35,620 nucleotides of DNA, taken from the NCBI GenBank assembly GCA_045806525.1, contig JBJMJD010000019.1:1-35620 (forward strand), given 5' to 3'. Shown here one piece after another: positions 1 through 9,514 of this stretch (positions are counted from its first letter, which is position 1; each line of letters begins with the position of its first letter). The DNA comes from JAICYJ01 sp045806525. GTDB lineage: Bacteria; Actinomycetota; Thermoleophilia; Gaiellales; JAICJC01. A program made the position numbers and the translations under genes. Under the pieces are notes generated by a model that did not search any database, was not told the origin of the DNA, and was given only the letters and a program-made list of their open reading frames with translations.

Positions 1-505
1 CGATCGCCTCGAACGGGCCGTCCGGCAGCGGCAGCTGGATGAACGTGAGGTCGAGGTCGCCGGTCTCGACCTGCCGCACGAGCGCGCCGTCCTCGCTCTC
101 GGACAGCTGCACGTCGACGTGGGGATGCGCGAACGAGAACCGCAGCATCACCTCGGGCAGCACGCGCGCGCCCACGCTCTGGTACGTACCGACGCGCAGC
201 GATCCCGCGTTTCCCTCGTGCAGCGCCGCAAGGTCGGCCTGGGCCGCTCGCAGGCGCGCCACGATCCCGTCGGCGTGGCGCAGCAGCACCGTCCCTGCCT
301 CGGTGATGGACACGGGGCGCGGGCCGCCCGGCCGCTCGACCAGACGATCCCCGACCAGGCGCTCGAGCGTCGCGATCTGCTGGCTGACGGCGGACTGGGT
401 ATAGCCCAGCCGGATCGCGGCGCGGCCGAAGCTGCCCTCCTCCGCCACCGCCTGCAGGGCCGCCAGGTGCCGTAGTTCCACCCCGAGCCAACTATCAGGT
501 TCCAT
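1..505 (-). CDS. LysR-family transcriptional regulator (3' end outside window)
   Basis: This is the N-terminal 168 residues of a LysR-type regulator; the rest lies beyond the left edge. The start ATG is at 505-503, preceded by AGAGGGAAC as ribosome binding site. Residues 10-70 form the winged helix-turn-helix, with the typical run ELRHLAALQAVAEEGSF, then the recognition-helix region YTQSAVSQQIATLE and the wing containing LVERPG. A linker helix (about 60-95) follows, then the first part of the periplasmic-binding-like effector domain (RVGTYQSVGARVLP). Family members bind DNA as tetramers and often control a divergent gene. Here the divergent neighbour is the small membrane peptide at 651 and an A/T-rich stretch with a possible LysR box lies between them. 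The effector is unknown because the sensing domain is mostly missing. Confidence 0.93.
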   Translation of the reverse strand, partial: MEPDSWLGVELRHLAALQAVAEEGSFGRAAIRLGYTQSAVSQQIATLERLVGDRLVERPGGPRPVSITEAGTVLLRHADGIVARLRAAQADLAALHEGNAGSLRVGTYQSVGARVLPEVMLRFSFAHPHVDVQLSESEDGALVRQVETGDLDLTFIQLPLPDGPFEAI

Positions 506-579
506 GATCAACGTTCCCTCTGATGGATGTACGTGAGATTGCCGTGCGCATGCACAAGCGGTTCTGAACGAAATCTTCC

Positions 580-594
580 ATAAGCATAGCTAAT
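580..594. promoter_or_regulatory. possible LysR box (T-N11-A imperfect dyad)
   Basis: The sequence ATAAGCATAGCTAAT is an imperfect dyad (ATAAG, 5-base spacer, CTAAT) containing the T-N11-A pattern typical of LysR sites. It lies in the conspicuously A/T-rich gap (about 571-612) between the LysR gene and the small ORF at 651. Binding is inference. Confidence 0.35.
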
Positions 595-638
595 CATATA
601 CACCGAATAGTGGATTTGAGCGAATCGTCGCTACGTCC

Positions 639-644
639 GATACT
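639..644 (+). promoter_or_regulatory. -10 element, leaderless start for the 651 ORF
   Basis: GATACT ends 6 bases before the ATG at 651, with no Shine-Dalgarno sequence between them. This matches the pattern at about a dozen other genes in the window. Confidence 0.45.
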
Positions 645-650
645 TGGGTC

Positions 651-758
651 ATGGCTACTCTCATGATCATCTTCATCCTGGCGGTTGGCCCGCTGGCGCT
701 GCTGTACGGCGTCGACTCACGGCCCACCGACACCCGGGACAAGCGTCGCTGGATCTAG
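651..758 (+). CDS. 35-residue single-pass membrane peptide, function unknown
   Basis: A short open frame encodes 35 residues: about 18 hydrophobic residues from MATLMIIFILAVGPLALLYG, then a charged tail containing GVDSRPTDTRDKRRWI. It looks like a tiny single-pass protein with an outside-N, inside-C topology by the positive-inside rule. I recall small actinobacterial membrane peptides with a similar YGVDSR/YGADSR juncture, but cannot name a family with certainty. A GATACT -10 hexamer ends 6 bases upstream of the ATG, suggesting a leaderless transcript. It is divergent from the LysR gene and ends 9 bases before the convergent decarboxylase stop. The hydrophobic-then-charged layout and promoter placement argue for a real gene over chance. 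Confidence 0.55.
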   Translation: MATLMIIFILAVGPLALLYGVDSRPTDTRDKRRWI

Positions 759-767
759 TCGCTTCGG

Positions 768-2261
768 CTAGCCGCCGCGCAGCTCGGAGTCGAGGCGCGC
801 GCCCAGCTCGGCCACCACGTCGAGCACGGCGTCGATGTCGTCGGCCTCGGTGCGGTGGTTGACGATGCACGCGCGCAGCACGAACCGCTCGCCCAGAAGC
901 GCGTTCGAGATGTAGACGCGGCCATCCAGCTGCAGCTCGGTCATGATCCGCTCGTTCAGGCGTGACAGGTACCCGGCGTCGAGGCCGGGCTCTGGCACGT
1001 ACGCGAAGCAGCAGATCGAGAGCCCCACGGGAGCGGCCAGCTCGAACCGGTCGCGCTCCTGCACACGTGCCGCCATGTAGCGCGCCAGCGCGGCGTCGTG
1101 CGAGATGCGCGCGCCGTAGGCCCTGTGTCCGTGCGCGAGCAGCGACACCCACAGCTTGAGAGCCTGGAAGCCGCGGCTGTACTGTGGTCCCAGCTCGCCC
1201 AGGCTGACCCCGGCGCCCGTGCGCTCACGATCCTGCCACACGTACGACGCGTGCACCTGGTAGGAGTCCACCAGGTGCTGGGGATCGCGCACCAGCACGC
1301 AGCCCGCCGACTGGGCGATGTAGAGCCACTTGTGAGGGTCGAATGCGATCGAGTCGGCGCGCTCGATCCCTGCCAGCAGCGGCCGCAGGTCGTCGGCCAG
1401 CACGGCCGGGCCGCCGTACGCGGCGTCGACGTGCATCCAGACCTGCTCCTCGGCGCAGACCTCGGCCACCTCGGCCAGCGGGTCGATCGTGCCGGTCGAC
1501 GTCGTGCCCGCCGTGGCGACCACCGCCATCGGCCGCAGACCGGCCGCGCGGTCGGCGCGCATCTGCTCGCGCAGCGCGCCGGTCACCATCCGCAGCCGGT
1601 CGTCGACCGGCAGCCTCCGCACGGCGGCGGTGCCCAGCCCCAGCGCGTCCGCCGCCCGGTCGGTGACGACGTGCGTCTCATCGGTTGCGTAGATCACCAG
1701 CGGCGGCCCAGCGGCCATGCCATCACGGCGGGCGTCCCACCCCGCCATGTGATCGCGCGCGGCCTTCAGCCCGACCATGTTGGCCATCGCGCCCCCGGAG
1801 ACCAGCAGGCCGGCCGCCTCATCGCCCATCCCGAACCGGCCGGCGAACCACCGCACGAGGCTCTGCTCGATCTCGCTGGCCGAGGGCGAGAGCTGCCAGC
1901 CACCCACGTTCATGTTCACGCCGGAGGCCAACATGTCGACCACTGCGCCGGGGACCGTGCCGCTGCCGGTCACGTAGGCCAGGAACCGCGGGTGACCGCA
2001 CTGCACACCCCACTCGATCAGCACGTGACGCAGGTGGGCGATCAGCTCGTCGTCGCTCATGCCCTGCTCCGGCACCGGGCGTACCACCGCGGCCCGCACC
2101 TCAGCGGCCGGCGCGTACCGGGAGATCGGCATGTCGTCGAGGCCGTCGAGGAACTCTGCATAGAGTCCCACCGCCCGATCGGCCAGCGAGCGCATGCGGG
2201 CCGAGTCCCAGTCGAGGTCGGACACGGGTGCCGGCGGCTGGGCCTGTCGTGTCACGGACAT
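768..2261 (-). CDS. PLP-dependent group II amino-acid decarboxylase
   Basis: This 497-residue protein is a pyridoxal-5'-phosphate decarboxylase of the aromatic-L-amino-acid / diaminobutyrate / glutamate group II family. The PLP-binding lysine is K311 in FDPHKWLY, and the cofactor-stacking segment HVDAAYGG is at 277-284. ATAGTTSTGTIDPL (about 250-262) and the N-terminal GHPRFLAYVTGS (89-100) are also family hallmarks, and the length fits. The start ATG at 2261 gives MSVTRQAQ; the frame stays open much further upstream, but that part is antisense to the CYTH-CHAD gene. A GATACT hexamer 7 bases upstream suggests a leaderless mRNA divergent from the gene at 2301. Substrate cannot be told from sequence; an aromatic amino acid is the best guess, and no transporter or oxidase neighbour helps decide. 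Confidence 0.93.
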   Translation of the reverse strand: MSVTRQAQPPAPVSDLDWDSARMRSLADRAVGLYAEFLDGLDDMPISRYAPAAEVRAAVVRPVPEQGMSDDELIAHLRHVLIEWGVQCGHPRFLAYVTGSGTVPGAVVDMLASGVNMNVGGWQLSPSASEIEQSLVRWFAGRFGMGDEAAGLLVSGGAMANMVGLKAARDHMAGWDARRDGMAAGPPLVIYATDETHVVTDRAADALGLGTAAVRRLPVDDRLRMVTGALREQMRADRAAGLRPMAVVATAGTTSTGTIDPLAEVAEVCAEEQVWMHVDAAYGGPAVLADDLRPLLAGIERADSIAFDPHKWLYIAQSAGCVLVRDPQHLVDSYQVHASYVWQDRERTGAGVSLGELGPQYSRGFQALKLWVSLLAHGHRAYGARISHDAALARYMAARVQERDRFELAAPVGLSICCFAYVPEPGLDAGYLSRLNERIMTELQLDGRVYISNALLGERFVLRACIVNHRTEADDIDAVLDVVAELGARLDSELRGG

Positions 2262-2268
2262 GCGCGTC

Positions 2269-2274
2269 AGTATC
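2269..2274 (-). promoter_or_regulatory. -10 element for the decarboxylase (leaderless)
   Basis: On the minus strand GATACT ends 7 bases before the ATG at 2261. Only 11 bases separate it from the opposing TAAACT hexamer, so the two divergent promoters are back to back. Confidence 0.5.
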
Positions 2275-2285
2275 GCATCGACCCG

Positions 2286-2291
2286 TAAACT
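2286..2291 (+). promoter_or_regulatory. -10 element for the CYTH-CHAD gene
   Basis: TAAACT ends 9 bases before the GTG at 2301. The intervening GAGAGAACC could act as a weak ribosome binding site, so the transcript may be leaderless or have a very short leader. Confidence 0.45.
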
Positions 2292-2300
2292 GAGAGAACC

Positions 2301-3731
2301 GTGAAGCGCACCATCGAACGCGAGATCAAGCTGCGCGCGGGCGCCGGATTCTCGCTGCCCCGCGAGCTGGGCGACGCGCTGGCCCCGCGGAGCTTCTCCT
2401 CGATCTATCACGACACCTCCGACCATCGACTGGCGGCGTCGGGTTTCACCCTTCGCTACCGGGCCGAGCACGGCGCCGGCGCCTGGCAGCTGAAGCTGCC
2501 ACGCAACGGGAACCGGCTGGAGCTGGAGCTGCCGGGGTCGCCGGAGTCGGTGCCGCCGCCGTTCGGCGACCTGCTGGCGGCGACCACGCGCGGGCGGCCG
2601 CTGGCCCCGGTGGCGACGCTCGACACGACCCGGCAGGGGATAATCGTGCGCGACAACGGCCGCGATCTGGCCGAGGTGGTGATCGACGAGGTGGTGGTGT
2701 CCCGCAGCGGCCGGCGCGTATCGCGTATCGATGAGCTCGAGGTGGAGCTGGTGGACGGCGACGACGCGTCGCTGCAGCGGATCGAGCGGGCGCTGCGTGC
2801 CGCCGGCGCCCTCGACGCCGATGAGCGCCCGAAGCTGTTCCGGGCGCTCGGGCTGGTCCGTCCCGAGGGCAAGCCGCCGCGTCGCAAGGCGAAGCCGATG
2901 GAGCATCTCATCGCGATGCTTGAGGCGCAGTACCGGGCGATCCTGCAGCACGACCCGGGCACCCGGCTCGGCAGCGACCCGGAGGAGCTGCACCAGCATC
3001 GCGTCGCCATCCGCCGGCTGCGCGCCCTACTGCAGGCGGCGAAGCCGATGCTCGATGCGGAGTGGGTGAAGGACGTGCGCCGGGAGCTCGCCTGGGCGGG
3101 CCGTGCGCTCGGCGAGGTACGAGATCTGGACGTGCTGCTGGGGCACCTCGATCAGGATGCTCAGCACCTTCCGGTCGAGCAGCGGCACGCGTTCGACGCG
3201 CTGACCGTAGCCATCACGTCGCGGCGCGAGGAGGCGCGCAAGCGGATGTTGAACACGCTCCGCGCGCAGCGCTACATTCGCCTGCTCGATCGCCTCGAGC
3301 ACGAGCTGGTCGCGCCCGCCACAGGTGACGAGCAGCCGTCGCTGGAGCGGATCGCCGGCGACCAGTTTGATCGTCTGCAACGCGAGATGGCCGAGCTGGG
3401 CCCCGATCCCGCGGACGCTGCCCTGCACGAAGCCCGAAAGACAGCCAAGCGCGCCCGCTACGCGGCAGAGCTGGCCGAGCGGGCACGGGGGCGCAAGGCA
3501 AAGCGGTTCATCGCCGCCACCAAGCAGCTCCAGGACGTGCTCGGCGACCATCAGGACGCCGCGGTTGCGGAGCGCACGATCCGCGAGCTGGCCGAGGGCG
3601 CCTCGTCCGAAGCTGCCTTTGCCGCCGGCATGCTGGCCGAGCGGCAGCGCGAGCGGCGGCGCGTCGCGCGCGCCGCCTATCCGCGGGCGTGGAAGGCGGT
3701 GCGCAAGCGCGGTCGGGCCGCCTGGTCGTGA
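2301..3731 (+). CDS. CYTH-CHAD domain protein (polyphosphate-associated)
   Basis: A 476-residue two-domain protein with a GTG start. Residues about 1-190 are a CYTH (triphosphate tunnel metalloenzyme) domain, opening with the ExExK signature in EREIKL at 5-10 and carrying the alternating Arg/Lys/Glu beta-strands of the tunnel (FTLRYR, WQLKLPR, ELEVELVDGD). Residues about 215-470 are a CHAD domain, an all-helical bundle rich in conserved His and Arg (EELHQHRVAIRRLRALLQ, LHEARKTAKRARYAAEL, LQDVLGDHQDAAV). CHAD domains are known to bind inorganic polyphosphate, and CYTH domains act on triphosphates or polyphosphate. Its stop overlaps the start of the SixA-like gene by four bases (GTGA), so the two are translationally coupled. 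Ppx and Ppk1 lie immediately downstream on the other strand, supporting a polyphosphate role. The precise reaction is unknown. Confidence 0.93.
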   Translation: MKRTIEREIKLRAGAGFSLPRELGDALAPRSFSSIYHDTSDHRLAASGFTLRYRAEHGAGAWQLKLPRNGNRLELELPGSPESVPPPFGDLLAATTRGRPLAPVATLDTTRQGIIVRDNGRDLAEVVIDEVVVSRSGRRVSRIDELEVELVDGDDASLQRIERALRAAGALDADERPKLFRALGLVRPEGKPPRRKAKPMEHLIAMLEAQYRAILQHDPGTRLGSDPEELHQHRVAIRRLRALLQAAKPMLDAEWVKDVRRELAWAGRALGEVRDLDVLLGHLDQDAQHLPVEQRHAFDALTVAITSRREEARKRMLNTLRAQRYIRLLDRLEHELVAPATGDEQPSLERIAGDQFDRLQREMAELGPDPADAALHEARKTAKRARYAAELAERARGRKAKRFIAATKQLQDVLGDHQDAAVAERTIRELAEGASSEAAFAAGMLAERQRERRRVARAAYPRAWKAVRKRGRAAWS

Positions 3732-4144
3732 TCCTGCTGATCCGGCACGGCCGAGCCGGCAAGCGCAGTGCCTGGGCCGGCGACGACAGGCTGCGGCCGC
3801 TGGACGCCAAGGGCCGCCGGCAGGCGGCCGCGCTCCCCGGGCTGCTGGCCGGCTTCGGTATCGAGCGCATCCTCAGCAGCCCCTACCGGCGCTGTGTGGA
3901 GACGGTCGAGCCGCTGGCGGCCCAGCTCCATCTCGATATCGAGCAGCGCGCAGAGCTGGCAGAGGGCGCCGGCGCCGGGGACGTCGGTCGCCTGCTGAAC
4001 GACGTCGCCCGCACCACGGTCGCGCTATGCACCCACGGCGACGTGATCGCCAGCCTGATCGGCCCGGAGCGCAAGGCCGAGAAGGGGTCGGTGTGGGTGA
4101 TCGAGGCCGCGCATCGCAGACCTGTGCAGTACCTGCGACCCTAG
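3728..4144 (+). CDS. SixA-like histidine phosphatase (phosphoglycerate-mutase superfamily)
   Basis: A 138-residue single-domain histidine phosphatase. The catalytic RHG is at residues 6-8 (ILLIRHGRAG) and the second catalytic histidine is H103 in CTHGD; the arginines in SSPYRRCVETVEPL (51-64) complete the phosphate pocket. Size and motifs match SixA, which dephosphorylates phosphohistidine. I chose the GTG at 3728 because it overlaps the TGA of the CYTH-CHAD gene (GTGA) and begins directly with the core beta-strand; an upstream ATG at 3689 would lie inside the preceding gene. Coupling to a CHAD protein suggests phosphohistidine or polyphosphate-linked substrates. Ppk1, encoded nearby, uses a phosphohistidine intermediate, but a direct link is inference. 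Confidence 0.88.
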   Translation: MILLIRHGRAGKRSAWAGDDRLRPLDAKGRRQAAALPGLLAGFGIERILSSPYRRCVETVEPLAAQLHLDIEQRAELAEGAGAGDVGRLLNDVARTTVALCTHGDVIASLIGPERKAEKGSVWVIEAAHRRPVQYLRP

Positions 4145-4160
4145 CGCTGACCGGTCAGCG
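4145..4160. terminator. palindrome between convergent genes
   Basis: CGCTGACCGGTCAGCG is a perfect 16-base palindrome sitting directly after the SixA-like stop and just before the end of ppx on the other strand. Flanking CTAG copies could extend the stem. There is no T-tract, so this is a weak terminator candidate that would serve both strands. Confidence 0.45.
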
Positions 4161-4162
4161 GG

Positions 4163-5047
4163 CTAGGCGGCCTGCAGCTCGCCCAGCAGCTGGCCGGCCA
4201 GGCCCTCGCGCAGGCCGCCTCGCGCCACCTCGAAGGGAACGCCCAGCCGCGCCTGAACCTCGGCCAGGATCACCGCGCCGGCGAGCAGCGTGCGGGCGCG
4301 GCGCAGGTCGATGGCGTGCTTGCGGGCGAGCTTGGCCGGCGACCGGCCCACCAGCATCTCGATCGCCGCCTGCAGCTCGTCGCGCCCGAGCGTGCGGCCC
4401 ACCAGCTTGCGCAGGGCGCGGGCGCTACCGCCCGCCGCCAGCGCCACGTCGGGCGTGGCATCGCCGATCTGCTCCAGGTGCATCCGCACCTCGGCGCAGG
4501 CGGCGCGCACGCTCGACCGCTGGCCGGTGCCGTCGGAGAAGAAGCGGCTGGACAGTCGCAGCGATCCGAGGTCGATCGAGTCGACCCAGTCCGGCTCGAT
4601 CCAGCGACCGCCGAATGCGACCTCGGTCGACCCCCCGCCGACGTCGCAGACGGCGATCAGCCCTGGCAGCGGTCCGGCCGCGGCCACGGCGCCCAGGTAG
4701 GCGAAGCGGCCCTCGCTCCGGGCCGATAGCACGCGCGGCTCCACGCCCACCGCGTCGTGCAGCACGCCCAGCAGGTCATCGACGTTCGCACTCTGACGGC
4801 CCGGCGCCGTCACCACGACCTCCAGCCGCTCGCAGTCCAGCCGGCGGGCCAGCTTCGCGTAATCGCGCGCCGCGCGAGCGGTCTCGGCCAGCTTCGCGTC
4901 GGTGATCCGGCCGCGCCGCTCGATCGTCTCGCCCAATCCGACCTGGCGTCGCGCCTCGTGCAACGGATACACGAGACCGCCGGCGCCGCGCTCTGCCGCC
5001 AGCAACCGCACGGTGTTCGAGCCCACATCGATGATGCCGATCTTCAT
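4163..5047 (-). CDS. ppx: exopolyphosphatase / guanosine pentaphosphatase (Ppx/GppA family)
   Basis: A 294-residue protein of the ASKHA-fold Ppx/GppA family, which removes terminal phosphate from polyphosphate or converts pppGpp to ppGpp. The first phosphate loop is IIDVGSNTVRLL (4-15) and the second is CDVGGGSTEVAF (about 134-145). The family's late SARALR and GGLREGLAGQLL segments are also present. The length fits the short single-module actinobacterial enzymes (about 300-330 residues), not the 500-residue E. coli Ppx, which carries extra C-terminal domains. A GACAAT hexamer ends 8 bases before the ATG, suggesting its own leaderless promoter downstream of ppk. It is the opposing-enzyme partner to Ppk1 encoded immediately upstream on the same strand. 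Confidence 0.93.
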   Translation of the reverse strand: MKIGIIDVGSNTVRLLAAERGAGGLVYPLHEARRQVGLGETIERRGRITDAKLAETARAARDYAKLARRLDCERLEVVVTAPGRQSANVDDLLGVLHDAVGVEPRVLSARSEGRFAYLGAVAAAGPLPGLIAVCDVGGGSTEVAFGGRWIEPDWVDSIDLGSLRLSSRFFSDGTGQRSSVRAACAEVRMHLEQIGDATPDVALAAGGSARALRKLVGRTLGRDELQAAIEMLVGRSPAKLARKHAIDLRRARTLLAGAVILAEVQARLGVPFEVARGGLREGLAGQLLGELQAA

Positions 5048-5055
5048 CTGTCTGC

Positions 5056-5061
5056 ATTGTC
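5056..5061 (-). promoter_or_regulatory. -10 element for ppx
   Basis: On the minus strand GACAAT ends 8 bases before the ppx ATG. It lies in the 95-base gap between the ppk stop and ppx, so ppx may be transcribed separately from ppk. Confidence 0.35.
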
Positions 5062-5142
5062 ACAACCCCCTCGGACGCTGGGGAGGGCGGACGGTGACGA
5101 CTCGGTGAACCTGTGGTGAACCTCCGGTTAGACCGGCGGCAG

Positions 5143-7242
<2,100 letters not shown>

Positions 7243-7248
7243 CCAGCA

Positions 7249-7254
7249 ATCGTA
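7249..7254 (-). promoter_or_regulatory. -10 element for ppk1 (leaderless)
   Basis: On the minus strand TACGAT ends 6 bases before the ATG at 7242, with no ribosome binding site in between. The opposing gene's TAGACT is at 7315-7320, so this is a divergent promoter region. Confidence 0.5.
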
Positions 7255-7314
7255 CTCGTGGTGCCGGATCCTGGCGATCACCTGGTTTCAGCATCTTCGC
7301 GCCCTTGATCGTTC

Positions 7315-7320
7315 TAGACT
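7315..7320 (+). promoter_or_regulatory. -10 element for the five-gene operon (leaderless)
   Basis: TAGACT ends 7 bases before the ATG at 7328. It is the only evident promoter for the close-packed plus-strand genes that run to 10206. Confidence 0.5.
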
Positions 7321-7327
7321 GGCGCCA

Positions 7328-7864
7328 ATGGAGCGGTTGCTGACACGGGTCAGCTCGGCAGAACGCACCCCGGCCGCCGGCTCTGCCGCGACCGCGGCGG
7401 CGGCGCTTTCCGCGGCGCTCGTCACGAAGGTCGCCCGGCGCTCCCGAGAGGTGTGGCCCGAGGCCGGCGGTGCCATCGCCCAGGCGGCGGCGCTCGAGTC
7501 CCGCCTGTGGGTCAACGCGGCAGCGCTGGAGATGTCGTACGAGGCGGCCACCGATGCGCTGGAGACGAGCAATCAGCCGCGGATCGCCGAGACGCTGCCC
7601 CAGGCCGCCGAGGACGCGCTGGAGCTGGCCCGGATCGCCGCCGATCTGGCCGAACTGGCGCTCGAGACCGGCCACCGTTGCGACCAGGCCCACCACGCCG
7701 ACATGACGGTGGCGGCCGTGCTGGCCGAGGCGGCGGCCCGAGCCGGCGCGCTGCTGGTGGCGGTGAACCTGCTCAGCCGCAGCGATGACCGCCGCTCATC
7801 CGAGGCGCGGCTGCTCGTCGCGCGGGCGGAGAGTGCGGCCGAAACCCTTGCCAGCGAGAGGTAA
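7328..7864 (+). CDS. cyclodeaminase/cyclohydrolase (FTCD_C-like) helical protein
   Basis: A 178-residue, alanine-rich all-helical protein. The opening TPAAGSAATAAAALSAALVTKVA resembles the glycine/alanine-rich first helix of the formimidoyl-THF cyclodeaminase family (usual form PGGGS-A-A-L-A-ALA-ALV-MVA). The later segments YEAATDALETSN, LPQAAEDALELARIAADL and ADMTVAAVLAEAAARAGALLVAVNLL also follow that family's helix pattern, including the conserved Asp-rich DMTVAA and terminal N. Such proteins release ammonia from formimino-THF or open methenyl-THF. The family call rests on pattern only and the usual PGGGS motif is altered to PAAGS, so catalysis is uncertain. The ATG at 7328 follows a TAGACT -10 hexamer. 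Its TAA is directly abutted by the sigma-factor ATG. Confidence 0.65.
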   Translation: MERLLTRVSSAERTPAAGSAATAAAALSAALVTKVARRSREVWPEAGGAIAQAAALESRLWVNAAALEMSYEAATDALETSNQPRIAETLPQAAEDALELARIAADLAELALETGHRCDQAHHADMTVAAVLAEAAARAGALLVAVNLLSRSDDRRSSEARLLVARAESAAETLASER

Positions 7865-8437
7865 ATGGAGTTTCATCAACGTATGACGGCGCTCAGCACG
7901 GCAACGGATGCCGGCCTTGTCGCCCGTTGCCGCAACGGCGATGACGACGCATGGGAGGAGCTGGTGCGCCGGTTCTCGCGCTACGTGCTCGCGATCGCCC
8001 AGCAGGCCTACCGGCTTTCGCCGGCCGACGCCGAGGACGTGTTCCAGGAGGTGTTCGCGCGCACGTACGAGCGGCTGGGCGACCTCCGCAACGACGAAGC
8101 CGTACGGCCCTGGATCGCCCAGCTGACGCGCCGGCTCTGCATCGACCGGATTCGCGCAGCCACGCGGGAGGCGGCCGACCCCGAAGCGCTCGAAGGCGGT
8201 GTCGACGACAGCCTCGACCGGCTGGACGAGGCGCTCTCGGTGCAGGAGGCGATGCTGGCGATGCCGGACAACTGCCGCGACATCCTCGACCGGTTCTTCC
8301 GCCGCGACGAGAGCTACGCCGTGATCGGAACCGCGCTGGGACTGCCGTCCGGGACGATCGCCAGCCGCATCTCGCGCTGCCTTGGCAAACTTCGTGACCA
8401 ACTCGAGGGAAGAGAACATGCCCGTCCCCCGTCATGA
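7865..8437 (+). CDS. ECF-type RNA polymerase sigma factor
   Basis: A 190-residue sigma-70-family protein with only regions 2 and 4. Region 2 (about 17-95) includes the core-binding and -10-reading helices around LSPADAEDVFQEVFARTYERL and WIAQLTRRLCIDRIRAATRE. Region 4 (about 130-185) has the helix-turn-helix YAVIGTALGLPSGTIASRIS. The ATG at 7865 touches the preceding TAA and GAGAGG lies just upstream as a ribosome binding site; an internal ATG at 7883 is an alternative. The 3' end overlaps the next gene by 20 bases. ECF factors are usually paired with an anti-sigma factor. The 88-residue protein downstream is in that position but has no recognisable anti-sigma domain or membrane segment. Confidence 0.9.
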   Translation: MEFHQRMTALSTATDAGLVARCRNGDDDAWEELVRRFSRYVLAIAQQAYRLSPADAEDVFQEVFARTYERLGDLRNDEAVRPWIAQLTRRLCIDRIRAATREAADPEALEGGVDDSLDRLDEALSVQEAMLAMPDNCRDILDRFFRRDESYAVIGTALGLPSGTIASRISRCLGKLRDQLEGREHARPPS

Positions 8438-8684
8438 GTATGAGATGTACGACGAAGAGCGCATAGGAGAACTGCTGCGGGCGATGCCCCAGGCCCCGGA
8501 GGCCTGGGTGCTGACGGCCGCAAGGCTTCCCGCCACACGCCGCGCGATCGAGCAGATCGCGGCGCTGGCGGGAGCCGACGCGACGTTCCGGTCGCAGACC
8601 CTCGAGGATCTCGAGGGAGCGCTCGCGCGGGCGGGTCTCGAGGCCAGCCCGGCGCTCGTCGAACACCTTCGCGATCGCCTGTGA
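8418..8684 (+). CDS. 88-residue unknown protein coupled to the sigma factor and protease
   Basis: I do not recognise this protein. The ATG at 8418 is preceded by GAGGGAAGAGAAC, a good ribosome binding site, and lies inside the 3' end of the sigma-factor gene. Its stop overlaps the start of the subtilisin gene (GTGA). The N-terminus is polar and Tyr/Glu-rich (MPVPRHEYEMYDEERIGELL). The rest is predicted helical, with PQAPEAWVLTAARLPATRRAIEQIAAL followed by LEDLEGALARAGLEASPALVEHLRDRL. There is no signal peptide, membrane helix or zinc motif (no CxxC). Position between a sigma factor and a protease makes a small sigma-binding regulator or a protease cofactor/substrate the leading ideas; both are inference. 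Confidence 0.8.
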   Translation: MPVPRHEYEMYDEERIGELLRAMPQAPEAWVLTAARLPATRRAIEQIAALAGADATFRSQTLEDLEGALARAGLEASPALVEHLRDRL

Positions 8685-9514
8685 GCGACGCCGCAGACGA
8701 TGCCCCCGAGGAGCTGCCTGCCTGGAGCCTGACGGCCGACCAGGCCGCCAAGCTGCGCGATCCCGCCTGGCCGTCGCGGTTCACGCGCGAGTGGGCCTGG
8801 GGCGGCTCCACCGGTAAGGGCGTGCGCGTGGCGATCGTGGACAGCGGCGTCGACCCCGACCATCCGCTGGTCGGCAAGGTGCAGCAGGCGGTCACCATCG
8901 GCGACCCCGACAAGGTCGAGGTGCTGCCCGACAACGAAGGCGACCTCTGCGGTCACGGCACCGCCTGCGCCGGGATCGTGCGGTCGATCGCACCCGACTG
9001 TGAGATCGTGAGCGTGCGCGTGCTGGGCGCCGGCTACACCGGCAGCGGCCCGGTGCTGATGGCCGGGCTGGAGTGGGCCGTCGACGAGAAGTTCGATCTG
9101 ATCAACATGAGCCTGTCCACGACAAAGCGGCAGTTCTCGGAGTTCCTGCATGAGCTGGCCGACGACGCCTACTTCAACAACACCATGATTGTGGCATCGG
9201 CCCACAACATGCCGGTCGAGAGCTACCCGTGGCGGTTCTCGTCGGTGCTGTCCGTGGGCAGCCACGACCAGAAGGGCCCGCTCACCTTCTTCTACAACCC
9301 GGACCCGCCGGTCGAGTTCTTCGCTCCCGGCCTCGACCTGGACGTTCCCTGGATCGGCGGCTCCACGCTGCGCTGCAGCGGCAACAGCTTCGCGACGCCG
9401 CACATGACCGGCATCTGCGCCCTGATCCTGGGCAAGCACCCCGAGCTGACCCCGTTCCAGCTGAAGAGCGTGCTGCACGGGACCGCAACGAACGTGGAGG
9501 AGGCGGCACCATGA
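8681..9514 (+). CDS. cytoplasmic subtilisin-like serine protease (S8 family)
   Basis: A 277-residue S8 peptidase with a complete active site: D54 in VAIVDSGVD, H92 in CGHGTACAG, S236 in GNSFATPHM and oxyanion-hole N176 in SAHNMP. It has no signal peptide and no I9-type propeptide; the first 45 residues are a short acidic/Trp-containing lead (EELPAWSLTADQAAKL) directly before the catalytic core. It is therefore predicted to act in the cytoplasm and not to need prodomain removal. The GTG start overlaps the preceding TGA and the stop overlaps the next ATG, so it is translationally coupled on both sides. Coupling to a sigma factor and a GAF sensor suggests regulated, non-degradative proteolysis; the substrate is unknown. 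Confidence 0.92.
   Translation: MSDAADDAPEELPAWSLTADQAAKLRDPAWPSRFTREWAWGGSTGKGVRVAIVDSGVDPDHPLVGKVQQAVTIGDPDKVEVLPDNEGDLCGHGTACAGIVRSIAPDCEIVSVRVLGAGYTGSGPVLMAGLEWAVDEKFDLINMSLSTTKRQFSEFLHELADDAYFNNTMIVASAHNMPVESYPWRFSSVLSVGSHDQKGPLTFFYNPDPPVEFFAPGLDLDVPWIGGSTLRCSGNSFATPHMTGICALILGKHPELTPFQLKSVLHGTATNVEEAAP

Noticed and set aside
1098..2288. 396-residue plus-strand frame opposite the decarboxylase
   Set aside because: His/Arg/Gly-rich shadow of a clear gene, no domain, typical high-GC antisense frame.
768..2999. 743-residue version of the decarboxylase
   Set aside because: The extra 246 residues upstream of 2261 are antisense to the CYTH-CHAD gene and have low-complexity composition; the -10 and the family N-terminus support 2261.
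3325..4905. 526-residue plus-strand frame across SixA and ppx
   Set aside because: Arg/Ala/Pro low complexity, overlaps three well-supported genes in other frames.
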